64,000 bases of DNA. Source: an uncultured Acidobacteriia bacterium (GTDB lineage Bacteria > Acidobacteriota > Terriglobia > Bryobacterales > Bryobacteraceae). Positions 51,760 through 60,814 of the stretch are shown piece after piece. The translations under genes were made by a program, and so were the position numbers. How positions within the stretch are numbered: position 1 is the first letter of the stretch; each line of letters starts with the position of its first letter. The stretch lies in assembly GCA_903923395.1 (NCBI GenBank), contig CAIXXM010000166.1, positions 20,315 to 84,314 of the forward strand, written 5' to 3'. A model generated the notes under the pieces. That model was not told the DNA's origin. It did no database searches and saw only the letters and a program-made list of their open reading frames with translations.

Positions 51760-52689
51760 ATGACTGCGCGTGAATTTGCTTCTACCCTGACCGGTGTCTG
51801 TGGCTTCCCGGTGACGCCCATGCACAAAGACCTCTCGTTGAATCTGGAGGGCTTAGCTCAAAATGTGGACGAGATGGCGCGCCATCCCTTCTGCTGCTTG
51901 TTTGCCGCAGGGGGTACGGGTGAACTCTATTCATTGACGCCGGAAGAAGTGGAAAGTGTGGTGCGGGTCACCGTGGAAGCCACGGCCGGGCGCATGCCGG
52001 TCATCGCCGGTACCGGCTACAACGCGCCAATCGGCGTGGATATTGCGAAGCGGGCCAAGAAAGCCGGTGCGGACTGCCTGCTTGTGTTGCCGCCGTATTA
52101 CGCCTCAGCGCCGGAAGACGGCCTGATTGACTACTACGCCGCAATCGGAGAAGCCACAGATCTGCCGATCATGATCTACAGCCGCGAATGGGCCGCTTTC
52201 ACTCCACAACAAGTGGCGAAGCTCGCGGAGAGAATTCCCACCTTGGTGGCATGGAAAGACGGCCAGGGCAATGGTCCCAAGTACCGCAGGATTATGGACT
52301 ACGTGGGTGACCGCTTGGCATGGCTGGGTGGACTGGGTGACGACACTGTCCCGACGTACTTCTCTGTCGGCGTGCAGGCCTATACCTCCAGCATCTCCAA
52401 CATCGCGCCCAAGTTGTCACTCGCTCTCGCGGAAGCAGGCCTGAAGCATGACTTCACGACGCTGACTCAACTCATGGACAAATACGTGCACCCGCTCTAC
52501 GCGATCCGGGAACGTGTCCGTGGCTATGAGGTGTCCGTGATGAAAGAAGCGATGGAGATGCTCGGCATGCCTGCCGGGCCGGTGCGGCCCCCGCTGACCA
52601 ATACCAAAGCGGCGGATATCCCGGCCATTCGTGCGTTGATGGATGTCTATGCGGATGTTGTGGACAAGAGAGACGCCGGAGTTTCCTAG
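51760..52689 (+). CDS. kdgD: 5-dehydro-4-deoxyglucarate dehydratase-like (DapA/KdgD family)
   Basis: A 309-residue class I aldolase-fold enzyme. AAGGTGELYSLTPEE (the family GGTGE motif), IAGTGYNAPIGVDIAKRAKKAGADCLLVLPPYY, the catalytic Tyr in IMIYSREW and the Schiff-base Lys in LVAWKDGQGN match KdgD rather than dihydrodipicolinate synthase. KdgD converts 5-keto-4-deoxyglucarate to 2-oxoglutarate semialdehyde with loss of CO2 and water. The galactarate/altronate dehydratase at 36419 could supply its substrate. The ATG at 51760 is used; TTG at 51751 is possible. It is a single gene. Confidence 0.88.
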   Translation: MTAREFASTLTGVCGFPVTPMHKDLSLNLEGLAQNVDEMARHPFCCLFAAGGTGELYSLTPEEVESVVRVTVEATAGRMPVIAGTGYNAPIGVDIAKRAKKAGADCLLVLPPYYASAPEDGLIDYYAAIGEATDLPIMIYSREWAAFTPQQVAKLAERIPTLVAWKDGQGNGPKYRRIMDYVGDRLAWLGGLGDDTVPTYFSVGVQAYTSSISNIAPKLSLALAEAGLKHDFTTLTQLMDKYVHPLYAIRERVRGYEVSVMKEAMEMLGMPAGPVRPPLTNTKAADIPAIRALMDVYADVVDKRDAGVS

Positions 52690-53011
52690 CGGGAATGCCT
52701 CTTGTGTAAGGAGAGGCGGCGGGTAGTCGGGCAGATTGTATTGAGGACTGCAGGCGGGTCAGCTACTAGCGGAACCGGAATCTCTCTTGCGGTCTCAAGC
52801 TAGCAGCGAAATCTCCGCCCGCTGTGCCGCCCTTTCGCCAAAGCAAACAAAACAAAGCGATTAAAACTTTTCCCCGCACGTTACTCACGCGCACTACGCC
52901 CCTGGATACCCCCTCTTGCGCATCCTCCCGCCGTGCCCTGCCGACCTCGCCCAGTTGTCGGTGACGCTTCGCATCACCAGGCCCATCACCTGCCCGCTAC
53001 ACTGAAATCTA
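52690..53011. other. 322-base intergenic region with possible RNA structure
   Basis: No gene is seen. GCCTCT/AGAGGC (52697-52717) forms a small hairpin after kdgD. Further on, GCTACTAGC (52762-52770) is nearly inverted at 52799-52807, and GGCGG (52753-52757) at 52815-52819, giving a nested stem of about 65 bases. It has no T-run. An AT-rich patch (about 52838-52873) follows and may hold the nadE promoter. Confidence 0.35.
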
Positions 53012-54664
53012 ATGAAAATCGCCCTCGGACAAATTAATCCGACGGTCGGCGACGTCCCGGGCAACATCGCGCTTCTCACCCGCTTCGCCACCGACGCCGC
53101 TGCGCGCGGAGCTGACCTCATCGTCTTCCCCGAACTCTCGCTCATCGGCTATCCCCCCCTCGACCTGATTGAGAAGCCCAGCTTTCTTTCGCGCTCCGAA
53201 GCCGCTGTGGAGGACCTGGCCCGCGCGACGGCACATCTGCCGCTCGCCATCATTGCAGGGTACGCTGGCAAATCCCACGAAACGCTGGGCAAACGCGCCG
53301 TGAACTCGGCCGCCATCATCCGCAATGGCAAGGTCCTCCTGCGCCAGAACAAAGTCCTGCTGCCTACTTATGACGTGTTCGATGAAGCACGCTACTTCGT
53401 CCCCGCGCAGAAGCAGGAACTCTGGCATGACGGACCGAATCACATCGCCCTCGCCATCTGCGAAGACGCCTGGAACGACAAAACCTTCTGGTCCCGCCGC
53501 CTCTACCCGCGCGACCCCGTGGAAGAACTGGTCGCCATGGGCGGCAACATTCTGATCAGCACCAACGCCTCGCCCTACAGCCAGGGCAAGCGCCAGATCC
53601 GTGAGGACATGTTCCGGGCCATGGTGCAGCGCCACAGGATGCCTGCCATCGTCGTGAACCAAATCGGCGGCAATGACCAAATCCTGTTTGACGGCAGCAG
53701 TTTCGCGATGGATGCCGCGGGGAACATCATTGCCTCAGCCAAGAGTTTTTCCGAAGACCTCATTATTGTTGATCTCGAAGCGAAGACCGGCGACCGCCAC
53801 GCCAACCTGCCAGACGAAAACGAATGCACCTATGAAGGCCTGGTCACGGGAACGCGCGACTACATCCGCAAATGCGGCTTCTCGAAGGTCCTGATCGGCC
53901 TGAGTGGTGGCATCGATTCTGCGATCACCGCCTGCATCGCCGTGGAGGCCGTGGGCCGTGAAAACGTGCACGGCATCGGCATGCCCGGACCCTATTCGTC
54001 AGACCACTCTGTAACAGACGCCCGCGACATGGCCAAGCGCCTCGGCATCGCTTTCGACATCGTCAACATCACTCCGGCTTATCACGAAATGGTGCGTACC
54101 CTGTCACCAATCTTTGGCGACCGCAAGCCCGATGTTACCGAAGAAAATATCCAGTCAAGACTGCGCGGACTCACCCTGATGTCGATGTCCAACAAATTTG
54201 GCGCTCTGGTGCTGACCACAGGCAACAAGAGCGAACTGGCCGTGGGCTACTGCACGTTGTACGGCGATATGTGTGGCGGGCTCGCCGTGATCAGTGACGT
54301 TCCCAAAACAACGGTCTACGAACTTTCCCGGATTGCGAACCGGCGTTTGGGCGATGTAATCCCGGAGTCCGTCTTCACCAAACCGCCTTCCGCCGAATTG
54401 CGCCCGGACCAAAAGGACTCCGATTCCCTGCCCGAATATCCCGTGCTGGACGCTATTCTCCGCCTCTACGTCGAAGAATTCCGGTCCGCGCCGGAGATCA
54501 TCGAAGAACTCGGACTGCCGGACGAAGTGGTGCTCGATGTGGTCCGCAAAGTCGACCGTAATGAGTACAAACGCCAACAAGCCGCACCGGGGCTCAAAGT
54601 CACCACCAAGGCATTTGGGATGGGGCGGCGCTTCCCTGTGGCCCAACGCTACAGGGATCGTTGA
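53012..54664 (+). CDS. nadE: Glutamine-dependent NAD+ synthetase
   Basis: A 550-residue two-domain enzyme that makes NAD+ from deamido-NAD+ with glutamine as the nitrogen source. The N-terminal nitrilase-like domain shows the Glu-Lys-Cys triad (FPELSLIGYPPLD, RQNKVLLPTYDVFDEARYF and LAICEDAWND); the C-terminal synthetase starts with the PP-loop GLSGGIDSAITACIA near residue 296 and contains LTTGNKSELAVGY. Length and order are typical. Downstream is a secreted phosphoesterase, 44 bases after the stop. Confidence 0.97.
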   Translation: MKIALGQINPTVGDVPGNIALLTRFATDAAARGADLIVFPELSLIGYPPLDLIEKPSFLSRSEAAVEDLARATAHLPLAIIAGYAGKSHETLGKRAVNSAAIIRNGKVLLRQNKVLLPTYDVFDEARYFVPAQKQELWHDGPNHIALAICEDAWNDKTFWSRRLYPRDPVEELVAMGGNILISTNASPYSQGKRQIREDMFRAMVQRHRMPAIVVNQIGGNDQILFDGSSFAMDAAGNIIASAKSFSEDLIIVDLEAKTGDRHANLPDENECTYEGLVTGTRDYIRKCGFSKVLIGLSGGIDSAITACIAVEAVGRENVHGIGMPGPYSSDHSVTDARDMAKRLGIAFDIVNITPAYHEMVRTLSPIFGDRKPDVTEENIQSRLRGLTLMSMSNKFGALVLTTGNKSELAVGYCTLYGDMCGGLAVISDVPKTTVYELSRIANRRLGDVIPESVFTKPPSAELRPDQKDSDSLPEYPVLDAILRLYVEEFRSAPEIIEELGLPDEVVLDVVRKVDRNEYKRQQAAPGLKVTTKAFGMGRRFPVAQRYRDR

Positions 54665-54708
54665 ATTTCATCAAGCCGTCATTCCGACCACGCAAAATAG
54701 AAGGACTT

Positions 54709-57159
54709 ATGCGCAAAAAGCTCACCATCGCCGCCGGAACCGTAGTCGCTTCCGCCCTGTTGTTGATCTCGCAACCAGGAGTCAAAGAAATGGTTGGCCC
54801 CGTGACCAGCGGCTTCCTGCTCAGCAGTGGCTGGAAGATTGCGCCGGCGGGCACGCAGATCCCGGTGGACACACTCCCGATGGCATCCGTTCTTTCCGCC
54901 GATAAGAAGGTTCTCTTCGTCATGAATGGCGGCTACAATCCGCCTTCCATCAGCGTGATTGATATTGCCTCCGCGAAGGAGCTCAGCCGCACACCTGTCC
55001 CGGATGCGTGGCTCGGTCTCGCGCTGAGCAAGGCCGGCGACAAACTCTATGTTGGCGGCGGCTCCAAGTCCGCTGTTTTCGAACTGAACTGGGCCGATGG
55101 CAAGCTCACCATGGGCCGTACGTTCCAGGTGGTCGCGAAGGCAGATTCGCGCGAATTCATCGGTGACGTGCAACTGGGCCCGGACGGCAGACTTCTCTAT
55201 GCCGCCAGTCTGTATAAAGACAAGATCGTGGTGATCAATTCGCAGTCGGGCTTCATTGTGGGCGAAATGAAGACGCTGCGCCGCCCCTATAAAATGCTGT
55301 TCCAGCCGAACGGCAAGGGCTTTTATGTTTCCAGTTGGACCGAGGGGTCGATTGGCCGCTACAGCCTGCAGGGCGAACTTCTCGACACCACACGCGTTGC
55401 CCCTCACACCACGGAGATGGTCATCGCCCCCGGTGCTGTAGAAGACCATCCCGAACTCACGGGAAGGCTCTTCGTTTCGGCATCAAACACCAACAATGTG
55501 TACAGCCTGGGCATGTCTGAAAGCGGCGAACTCTCCCGGCTCGAAACGATCAACGTTGCTCTCACGCCCCGCCAGCCGCTGGGGATGACTCCGAATGGCC
55601 TGGGTTTGACGCCAGATGGCAAGCACCTGGTTGTCGCTTGCTCGGATGCCAACGCGGCAGCCGTGGTCGATCTCGCGCCGCCCCGCAGCCATGTCGCCGG
55701 TTTTATTCCCGCTGGCTGGTATCCCACGGCAGCTTTCGGCCTGCCCGATGGCCGCATCGCAATTCTGAACGGACGTGGCTTGCGCTCTTATCCGAACCCG
55801 GATGGCCCCAGTCCACTGAAGAAGGTGGCACTTACCCATGAAGGTACCCGCGTGGATCAATACGTGGGCCGCCTGCAGACTGGCACCGTTTCGTTCGTGG
55901 ATTTTCCAGATGACCGCAAGCTCGCCGAATACACAAAGCAGGTACTGGCGAACACGCCTTACCGCGATGCGCAGCTGGATTCCGCGAACACGCCCGAAGG
56001 AAATCCAGTGCGCCCGAATGGCCCCATCAAGCATGTCATCTATATCGTCAAGGAGAACCGCACTTACGATCAGATCTTCGGCGACATGAAAGAAGGCAAC
56101 GGCGACCCCAACCTGGCAATTTTCCCTGAGAATATTACGCCGAATCACCACAAATTAGCCAGAGAGTTTGTCTTGCTGGATAACTTCTACGAGAACTCCG
56201 ATGTAAGTGCCGATGGTCATAACTGGGCCACCGCCGCCATCGCGCCGGACTACACCCAGAAATTCTGGCAGAACAGCTACGCCGGCCGCCGCAAGTTCTA
56301 CGATTACGAAGGCCAGGAAAAGGCAAACTATCCGCCCGCGGGTTACCTCTGGACCAACATCTCGCAGAAGGGTCTCACCATGCGGAACTACGGCTACTAT
56401 GGCGACATGGCAGCCAAAGCCGACAAAGATGGTGATGAGATTACCGGCGTGCGCGATCCCATCCTCGAAAAGTGCACCAACGGCCACTACCGTCCCTTTG
56501 ACCTGGACTACTCAGATACCAAGCGCGCAAAAGCCTTCCTCGAAGATATCGCCGAGTTCGAACATGACGGCAAGATGCCGGACTTCCTGATTCTGCGCAT
56601 GGGCAATGACCACACCTCCGGCACGGCACCGGGCAAGACGGCGCCCCTGTCACTGGTGGCAGACAACGATCAGGGCATTGGCATGGTGGTGGAAGGAGTT
56701 TCGAAGAGCCGCTTCTGGGGGGAAACCGCGATCTTCATCATCGAAGACGATGCCCAGAATGGCGCCGACCACGTAGACTCCCACCGTGCCCCCGCCTTGG
56801 TGATCTCCCCGTGGGTGAAACGCCATCAGGTCAACAGCACCATGTATAACCAGATGTCCGTGCTGCGGACCATGGAAATCATCCTGGGACTCAGCCCCAT
56901 GACCATGCACGATGCCTCCGGACGCCCCATGTTCAGCGTCTTCGGCAACAAGCCCGATCTGGCAAAATACACGAACGAACCGGCACGGATTCCGCTCGAT
57001 ACCAAGAACCCCGCGAACTCCACCACGGCGGAACGGTCCCGCAAACTGAACTTCCATGACGCCGACATGGCGGATGATGACGAATTGAACGCTATCCTGT
57101 GGAAAGCGATTAAAGGAACGGAGCCGCCCGCACCGGTCCGGAGCCGTTTCGCCCACTAA
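54709..57159 (+). CDS. Exported YVTN beta-propeller/phosphoesterase protein
   Basis: An 816-residue protein with an N-terminal signal or anchor (about residues 4-20). Residues about 40-400 form a YVTN/YncE-type beta-propeller (repeats such as SADKKVLFVMNGGYNPPSISVID, GPDGRLLYAASLYKDKIVVI and LTPDGKHLVVACSDANAAAVVDL). The C-terminal part (from about residue 440) is a phosphoesterase of the acid phosphatase/phospholipase C type: IYIVKENRTYDQIFGDM, then NFYENSDVSADGHNW, RMGNDHTSGT and FIIEDDAQNGADHVDSHRAP give the metal ligands. The ATG at 54709 follows an AGAAGGA site. Probably a secreted phosphatase; substrate unknown. Confidence 0.9.
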   Translation: MRKKLTIAAGTVVASALLLISQPGVKEMVGPVTSGFLLSSGWKIAPAGTQIPVDTLPMASVLSADKKVLFVMNGGYNPPSISVIDIASAKELSRTPVPDAWLGLALSKAGDKLYVGGGSKSAVFELNWADGKLTMGRTFQVVAKADSREFIGDVQLGPDGRLLYAASLYKDKIVVINSQSGFIVGEMKTLRRPYKMLFQPNGKGFYVSSWTEGSIGRYSLQGELLDTTRVAPHTTEMVIAPGAVEDHPELTGRLFVSASNTNNVYSLGMSESGELSRLETINVALTPRQPLGMTPNGLGLTPDGKHLVVACSDANAAAVVDLAPPRSHVAGFIPAGWYPTAAFGLPDGRIAILNGRGLRSYPNPDGPSPLKKVALTHEGTRVDQYVGRLQTGTVSFVDFPDDRKLAEYTKQVLANTPYRDAQLDSANTPEGNPVRPNGPIKHVIYIVKENRTYDQIFGDMKEGNGDPNLAIFPENITPNHHKLAREFVLLDNFYENSDVSADGHNWATAAIAPDYTQKFWQNSYAGRRKFYDYEGQEKANYPPAGYLWTNISQKGLTMRNYGYYGDMAAKADKDGDEITGVRDPILEKCTNGHYRPFDLDYSDTKRAKAFLEDIAEFEHDGKMPDFLILRMGNDHTSGTAPGKTAPLSLVADNDQGIGMVVEGVSKSRFWGETAIFIIEDDAQNGADHVDSHRAPALVISPWVKRHQVNSTMYNQMSVLRTMEIILGLSPMTMHDASGRPMFSVFGNKPDLAKYTNEPARIPLDTKNPANSTTAERSRKLNFHDADMADDDELNAILWKAIKGTEPPAPVRSRFAH

Positions 57160-57162
57160 TAC

Positions 57163-59241
57163 ATGGCCAAAATCAACCTCTGCTTCCTCTGGCACATGCA
57201 CCAGCCCTTCTACAAGGATCTGGTGTCAGGGGAATACCGCCTGCCGTGGACGCGCATGCACGCGCTCAAAGACTACTACGGCATGGTCAAGATCCTGGAA
57301 GAATTTCCAGAGATCAGGCAGACGTTCAACCTTGTGCCATCCATGATGGTGCAGGTGGAGGAGTACGCCCGCGGTGAGGCGCGTGATCCTTTTCTCGCAG
57401 TGGCATTGAAGCCGGCGGAACACCTGACACCCGAAGAGCAGCGCTTCATACTGCATAACTTCTTCATGGCGAATCCGGCGCGGATGATCTACCGTTACCC
57501 GCGCTACGGTGAACTCTACACTGCATTTCAGGCGCAGGGCAGCCCGGAACAGGCCCGCGGCGTGTTTGGTCCGCAGGAGTTCCGTGATCTGCAAATCCTC
57601 TCGCAGGTCGCCTGGTTCGATGAGGAATTTCTCGATAAGGACCAGGAAGTACAGGCGCTGGTTGCCAAGGGAAGCAAGTTCTCTTTGGAGGACCAGGCGT
57701 TGATGGGCCGCAAGCAGCGCGAGATCATCTCGCTGGTGATTCCGCAGTACAAGAAACTGGCGGAATCCGGGCAGATTGAAATCTCCACCACGCCGTTCTA
57801 TCATCCGATTCTGCCGCTGCTCTGCGATAGCGATATCGCGACAATTTCCCACCCCTTTGTTCCGTTGCCGCCCCGCTTTTGCTATCCCCAGGATGCACGG
57901 GTCCAACTCGAAATGGCGCGGGATTATATCACGAAAACCTTCGGTGTTGCACCTGTGGGGTTGTGGCCATCAGAAGGTTCTGTATCTGATCAGGCGCTGC
58001 AGATTGCGGCGGCCGTGGGCTTCCAATGGGCAGCGACAGATAACGGCGTGCTGGACCGCACCCTGCACCGCGCGGCAACGCCCGATGTGACTTACAAACC
58101 CTATCTCTGGACCCAGCAGAACCGCAGTATGCGCATGATCTTCCGGGATCATCTGTTGAGTGATCGCATCGGTTTTGTGTATCAGGGAATGAGCCCGGAA
58201 GCCGCCGCACAGGACTTTCTCAACAGCATCAATGAGAACTGCAAAGGCATGCTGGCCGCGGGGCGGGATGTGCTGGTGCCGATCATCCTCGATGGCGAAA
58301 ATGCCTGGGAGTATTACGAGAAGAGCGGTCGCGCGTTCTTCCGTGAGCTTTATTCCCGCATCCAGAATGACCGCCACATGGAAGCGGTGACCGTCAGTGA
58401 AGCCTTCCGCCGCATGCAGCCTGAGCCCATCGACCATATCTTCCCCGGCTCGTGGATTGGAGCCAATTTCGATGTCTGGATTGGCGCTGAGGAAGATAAC
58501 AAGTCCTGGCGTTTGCTGCTCGAAGCCCGCCAGGCTTATGACCGCGCGGTGGATGTACCGGAAGAGCGGCGCAAACAGGCCTACGAAGAACTCTTGATCA
58601 GCGAAGGCAGTGACTGGAACTGGTGGTATGGCCCGGAGCATGACTCCGCCAACCGGATCGAGTTTGACCAGATCTACCGCGAGCACCTTGCGAATGTATA
58701 CAAAGCGCTCGGCGTGCCCCCGCCTCCGGAACTCTCCATCCCGATTCTCAAGACGGAAGTGGTCCAGGCAGCGCATACTCCGCCTTCCAGCCCGGTTCAC
58801 GCAAGAGTGAATGGCAAAATAGACAGTTACTTTGAATGGATGGGCGCTGGCATTTACCGCGTTGACTCCCGCCAGGGTGCAATGCATGGCAAGCGTGAAT
58901 ATGTGCGGGAAGTACATTATGGCTCCAGCGAAGATACGCTCTATCTGCGCGTCGACTTTACCGGGGAAGCGCTGGAAGGTTTGGAAATCCAGGTCCTGCT
59001 GCGGCAGGAAGGCGCGGATACAGTAAGTGTGATCAAAGTATCCGGCGGCATGGCAACGGTAACTTCCGGGAAGGCGCAGGCTGCGTACCGGGATATCCTG
59101 GAAGCCGCTGTGCCACTCCAACCCGGAGTACCTGCGGAGTTCCAGTTATCGCTGTGGCATGACGGTCTGCCCGTGGAAGCGATCCCCCCGCAGGAAAAAT
59201 TGAAGGTAACTGTCGAAGAGCCGCTGGGCTGGTGGAATTAG
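57163..59241 (+). CDS. Glycoside hydrolase family 57 protein
   Basis: A 692-residue cytoplasmic (no signal peptide) GH57 enzyme. It starts with LCFLWHMHQPFY, the HxHQP motif of the family. The nucleophile is probably Glu271 in LWPSEGSVSD, and the acid/base Asp377 in IILDGENAWEYY; the later WIGANFDVWIG block is also conserved. The C-terminal ~150 residues form a beta-rich domain. Family members act on alpha-1,4-glucans (amylases, branching enzymes, 4-glucanotransferases). It follows the phosphoesterase gene by three bases. Confidence 0.92.
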   Translation: MAKINLCFLWHMHQPFYKDLVSGEYRLPWTRMHALKDYYGMVKILEEFPEIRQTFNLVPSMMVQVEEYARGEARDPFLAVALKPAEHLTPEEQRFILHNFFMANPARMIYRYPRYGELYTAFQAQGSPEQARGVFGPQEFRDLQILSQVAWFDEEFLDKDQEVQALVAKGSKFSLEDQALMGRKQREIISLVIPQYKKLAESGQIEISTTPFYHPILPLLCDSDIATISHPFVPLPPRFCYPQDARVQLEMARDYITKTFGVAPVGLWPSEGSVSDQALQIAAAVGFQWAATDNGVLDRTLHRAATPDVTYKPYLWTQQNRSMRMIFRDHLLSDRIGFVYQGMSPEAAAQDFLNSINENCKGMLAAGRDVLVPIILDGENAWEYYEKSGRAFFRELYSRIQNDRHMEAVTVSEAFRRMQPEPIDHIFPGSWIGANFDVWIGAEEDNKSWRLLLEARQAYDRAVDVPEERRKQAYEELLISEGSDWNWWYGPEHDSANRIEFDQIYREHLANVYKALGVPPPPELSIPILKTEVVQAAHTPPSSPVHARVNGKIDSYFEWMGAGIYRVDSRQGAMHGKREYVREVHYGSSEDTLYLRVDFTGEALEGLEIQVLLRQEGADTVSVIKVSGGMATVTSGKAQAAYRDILEAAVPLQPGVPAEFQLSLWHDGLPVEAIPPQEKLKVTVEEPLGWWN

Positions 59242-59368
59242 ATGCAAAGTATCCGCCGTTTCGATGCCGGGTCTTCGCAGGGAAGCGCCCCTGACATAAT
59301 CTGATTTTGACTAGTCTCGGTGCCGGCAGGAAATGTTGACGGAGCGTTTTGGGTAAAACTCCCAGAGT

Positions 59369-59407
59369 AAAAAGGGGAACCGGAGTCCGGGAATGAGCGC
59401 CGGTTCC
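59369..59407 (-). terminator. Intrinsic terminator of the PEP-CTERM gene
   Basis: On the minus strand GGAACCGG (59407-59400) pairs with CCGGTTCC (59383-59376), with a 16-base loop, followed by CC and TTTTT (59373-59369). It lies 15 bases after the stop of the PEP-CTERM gene at 59422. Confidence 0.75.
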
Positions 59408-59421
59408 ACGAGCGGCCCGCC

Positions 59422-60039
59422 TTAACTGCGGCGGCGCCGAAGAGCCAGGAGAGTAACTCCCGCGAGACTGAACAGAGCGAAGCTGGCAGGTTCCGGAGTA
59501 GCCGCGCCGGGATCGGCGGTCAGCGAGAAGATCAGATCATTGGATATACCCGTCAGACTGCCACCGAGGGTTTCTGCAGAGGAAGATCCGGTGTAAGTCA
59601 AATTCGCATCATGAGAAACACTGGGCGTGCCCGCCGTATCCCAAATGGTGCCGCCGCTTCCCGCAATGAATACCTCATAGGTGTGTCCGGAATAGAAGCT
59701 CAGCGGACCCGAAAAGAGATTGTAAGACTCGATGGGATAGGGCGCGTGAGCAACACCGACTGCGCCAGACGCCACTTCGGTGCCGTTATCGTAAAGATAG
59801 GTGCTGAAGTCAGCCTCAAAGTTGTATTGTCCTTCCAGTTGTGCGGTCGCTGCGCCGTTTGAGAAATCGGACGCCACCGTAAAACTCACAACATAGTAGG
59901 GATGAGCCGCAGAACCATTAAATGAATAGTTTCCACTGGTCCCCGTGCCGCCGGTGGTGGTGATGGACAACAGGGTATTCGCCTGTGCCGTGAACGCGGC
60001 AGTAATCAGTACCGCCGTGAATAGAATTAGATGTTTCAA
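59422..60039 (-). CDS. PEP-CTERM exported protein
   Basis: A 205-residue exported protein. TTG at 60039 is chosen because a GGAGGAAC site lies just upstream and a proper signal peptide (KHLILFTAVLITAAFTAQA) follows; the frame is open further but that part is not signal-like. The middle is a Ser/Thr/Gly-rich beta-type domain. The C-terminus carries ATPEPASFALFSLAGVTLLALRRRR, a standard PEP-CTERM sorting signal. Function unknown. It ends at a good terminator. Confidence 0.85.
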   Translation of the reverse strand: MKHLILFTAVLITAAFTAQANTLLSITTTGGTGTSGNYSFNGSAAHPYYVVSFTVASDFSNGAATAQLEGQYNFEADFSTYLYDNGTEVASGAVGVAHAPYPIESYNLFSGPLSFYSGHTYEVFIAGSGGTIWDTAGTPSVSHDANLTYTGSSSAETLGGSLTGISNDLIFSLTADPGAATPEPASFALFSLAGVTLLALRRRRS

Positions 60040-60140
60040 AGTTCCTCCAGAGCCTTCAGATAGGGACGTCTCACAATCCCCTCTGCGCTCAAGGCGCAAA
60101 ACAGCAGCGAATTGGCTCAGGCCCGGAGCTTTTTTTGAAG

Positions 60141-60764
60141 TTAGGTACGTTCGGATCGGCGCGGCTTCAGAATCCCCCAGGCACAAAACACCGTCCCAAA
60201 CAGCAGGAACGTCGCAGGTTCCGGCGTGGACGTCAAATCCGCAGTGGAGGTGGCGACCATGATGTTGTCAAAGTACGCGCTGGGTGCGGTACCGATAAAC
60301 TGCTCCAGTTTCAACTGATACGCCGTGTTGCCGGAATATTGCGGGACCGTGAGAACAATGTGTTGCCAGACCCCAGGCGTTAAACCTGCCAGCGCACTCG
60401 TGTAATTGGAACCGGAGAAGCAACCGCTGCAATTGCCTGCAAGCCAGATTTCGCCGGACCTGTTGCCCTGAATGCCGATAAAGCCACCACCGGTCAGGCC
60501 GCCCGTGGACAGGTAGTCAAAGGAGATGTAAGTGGTGCCGGTGTAAGTGATCAAGCTGGAGAAAATATCACCTGCGCCCTGCGTTCCGTTGAATGCCAGC
60601 GCGTGGTTGGAAGGGTTCAGCGGGTCCGTAGCCACGTACCCGTGGGTATTGGTGATCCACTTGGTATCCGTGGTGACCACCGAACCGTTCTCGAAGTTGT
60701 CTTGAAATAAAATTTCGGCCTGCAACAGCGGCCCAAGCATCATCAAGAGAAACAAAAAGCGCAC
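60141..60764 (-). CDS. PEP-CTERM exported protein, carbohydrate-binding-like
   Basis: A 207-residue exported protein. The GTG start gives a signal peptide ending at about residue 16 (LLQA). The mature part begins LFQDNFENGSVVTTDTKW, a start often seen in concanavalin-like or CBM-like beta-sandwiches, and includes a Cys pair (NCSGCF). The end has STPEPATFLLFGTVFCAWGILKPRRSER, the PEP-CTERM signal. Its start codon lies inside a 12-bp inverted repeat (60756-60804). Partner sugar or role is unknown. Confidence 0.83.
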   Translation of the reverse strand: MRFLFLLMMLGPLLQAEILFQDNFENGSVVTTDTKWITNTHGYVATDPLNPSNHALAFNGTQGAGDIFSSLITYTGTTYISFDYLSTGGLTGGGFIGIQGNRSGEIWLAGNCSGCFSGSNYTSALAGLTPGVWQHIVLTVPQYSGNTAYQLKLEQFIGTAPSAYFDNIMVATSTADLTSTPEPATFLLFGTVFCAWGILKPRRSERT

Positions 60765-60804
60765 AATCCAGTCTCCATATAGGGAAACAGGAATTGTGCG
60801 CTTT
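60756..60804 (-). promoter_or_regulatory. 12-bp inverted repeat across the PEP-CTERM start codon
   Basis: AAAGCGCACAAT (60756-60767, plus strand) is perfectly inverted as ATTGTGCGCTTT at 60793-60804. On the minus-strand transcript the second arm contains the GTG start (60764-60762), and the GGAG ribosome site (60776-60773) lies in the 25-base loop. The arm is followed by TTGTTT, so the whole reads as a terminator-like GC stem plus TTTTTGTTT. It could end SYLF transcription and also gate translation. Confidence 0.65.
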
Positions 60805-60814
60805 CTCTGTCAGA

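Noticed and set aside
57970..59121. 383-codon minus-strand frame
   Set aside because: Antisense to the GH57 gene, which has its catalytic residues and the full family pattern.
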